Below are positions 5,884-6,170 of a stretch of DNA of 6,170 bases, piece by piece. The stretch spans positions 1-6,170 of the forward strand of contig JAHFVB010000320.1 in the NCBI GenBank assembly GCA_023264755.1, given 5' to 3'. Each line of letters opens with the position of its first letter. Positions within the stretch are counted from its first letter, which is position 1. This DNA is from Mycobacterium sp. (GTDB lineage: Bacteria > Actinomycetota > Actinomycetes > Mycobacteriales > Mycobacteriaceae). A program made the position numbers and the translations under genes. Below the pieces are notes generated by a model. It saw only the letters and a list, made by a program, of their open reading frames with translations. It was not told where the DNA came from and did no database searches.

Positions 5884-6170
5884 CTAGGCTTGGAGATAGG
5901 GCGAGAAGCGCCGGTCGTATCCGGCCTTCCGAAGTGCGAGTTGAGCCTCTCGTTCCGCCGTGGTGACGTACTCGGTGTCGGCCGGGAGCACGCTGTCGAG
6001 GTCGTCCAACGTGACGACGACCGACTGCACGGTCGGGTTCTCGTTCGAATTCGCATCGAGTTGCTGGAACCGGATGAACAGCGACCCCTGATTCAGGTCA
6101 CCGGTGGAAACCCAGTTGGCGACACCGGGATCCGTCTTCGAAATGACGAAGGTGTAGGTCCCGTCGGCAT
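5884..6170 (-). CDS. C-terminal end of a DUF1214-like protein, N-terminus outside window
   Basis: The minus-strand frame is open from the right edge to TAG at 5884-5886 and gives 94 complete residues. It has no start in the window. It reads as a genuine protein: 'DGTYTFVISKTDPGVANWV', then 'STGDLNQGSLFIRFQQLD', 'VTLDDLDSVLPADTEYVT', and a charged helix 'TAEREAQLALRKAGYDRRF' before a short end 'SPYLQA'. The order of a 'DG-Y-VV(I)S--DPGVANW' strand, a 'G---(I)R(F/W)' strand and an ending 'AGYD-RF-PY' matches, from memory, the C-termini of actinobacterial DUF1214 proteins, which have a beta-rich fold and no settled function. The assignment rests on memory of the family only. The gene is followed by a strong hairpin and then, 235 bp on, by the oxidoreductase gene on the same strand. 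Confidence 0.65.
   Translation of the reverse strand, partial: ADGTYTFVISKTDPGVANWVSTGDLNQGSLFIRFQQLDANSNENPTVQSVVVTLDDLDSVLPADTEYVTTAEREAQLALRKAGYDRRFSPYLQA

Noticed and set aside
5649..6056. N-terminal extension of the oxidoreductase frame up to 6056
   Set aside because: The translation is low-complexity Arg/Ser/Pro, overlaps the DUF1214-like gene in another frame, and a good RBS plus the Rossmann fold start support the ATG at 5648.
5752..6170. Plus-strand open frame from ATG 5752 to the window edge, preceded by GGAGGTG
   Set aside because: It lies in exact codon register opposite the DUF1214-like gene, a usual place for long shadow frames in GC-rich DNA. Its translation is Arg-rich without recognisable motifs, and its apparent RBS is one arm of the 12-bp inverted repeat.

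Overview
The window looks like a piece of a mycobacterial chromosome (Mycobacteriaceae, probably a Mycolicibacterium/Mycobacterium-type organism). It is GC-rich, carries the 3' end of a typical mce (mammalian cell entry) operon, and encodes MceE and MceF proteins with the sequence style of mycobacterial homologues. The species and the mce paralogue number cannot be fixed from the sequence alone.

Left half, plus strand (1-3686): the C-terminal part of mceD, then complete mceE (lipoprotein) and mceF, packed as an operon. mceD and mceE overlap by 4 bp, and the mceE stop directly abuts the mceF ATG. These proteins are expected to form part of a hetero-hexameric MCE tunnel that carries lipid across the cell envelope for a YrbE/MceG-type ABC importer. 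YrbE and MceA-C lie outside the window. No mce-associated (mam) gene follows mceF.

Right half, minus strand (3704-6170): three genes read leftward. In transcription order they are the C-terminal end of a DUF1214-like protein (cut by the window edge), a 375-aa Rossmann-fold oxidoreductase of the dihydrodipicolinate-reductase-like / amine-dehydrogenase-like family, and a 184-aa exported protein with four cysteines in its mature part and no function I can assign. The last gene converges on mceF with only 17 bp between the stop codons.

The two minus-strand intergenic regions hold most of the unexplained structure. The 235-bp gap at 5649-5883 contains, in order of minus-strand reading: a 14-pair hairpin that is fully paired only on the minus strand; an 89-nt element closed by a perfect 12-bp inverted repeat with three further hairpins inside, one with a UUCG loop; and an 8-bp perfect inverted repeat just upstream of the oxidoreductase ribosome-binding site, whose loop is complementary to that site. 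The 262-bp gap at 4259-4520 contains a 28-bp near-perfect palindrome that looks like a repressor operator, and two smaller inverted repeats. These are candidate RNA or regulatory elements, not proven ones.
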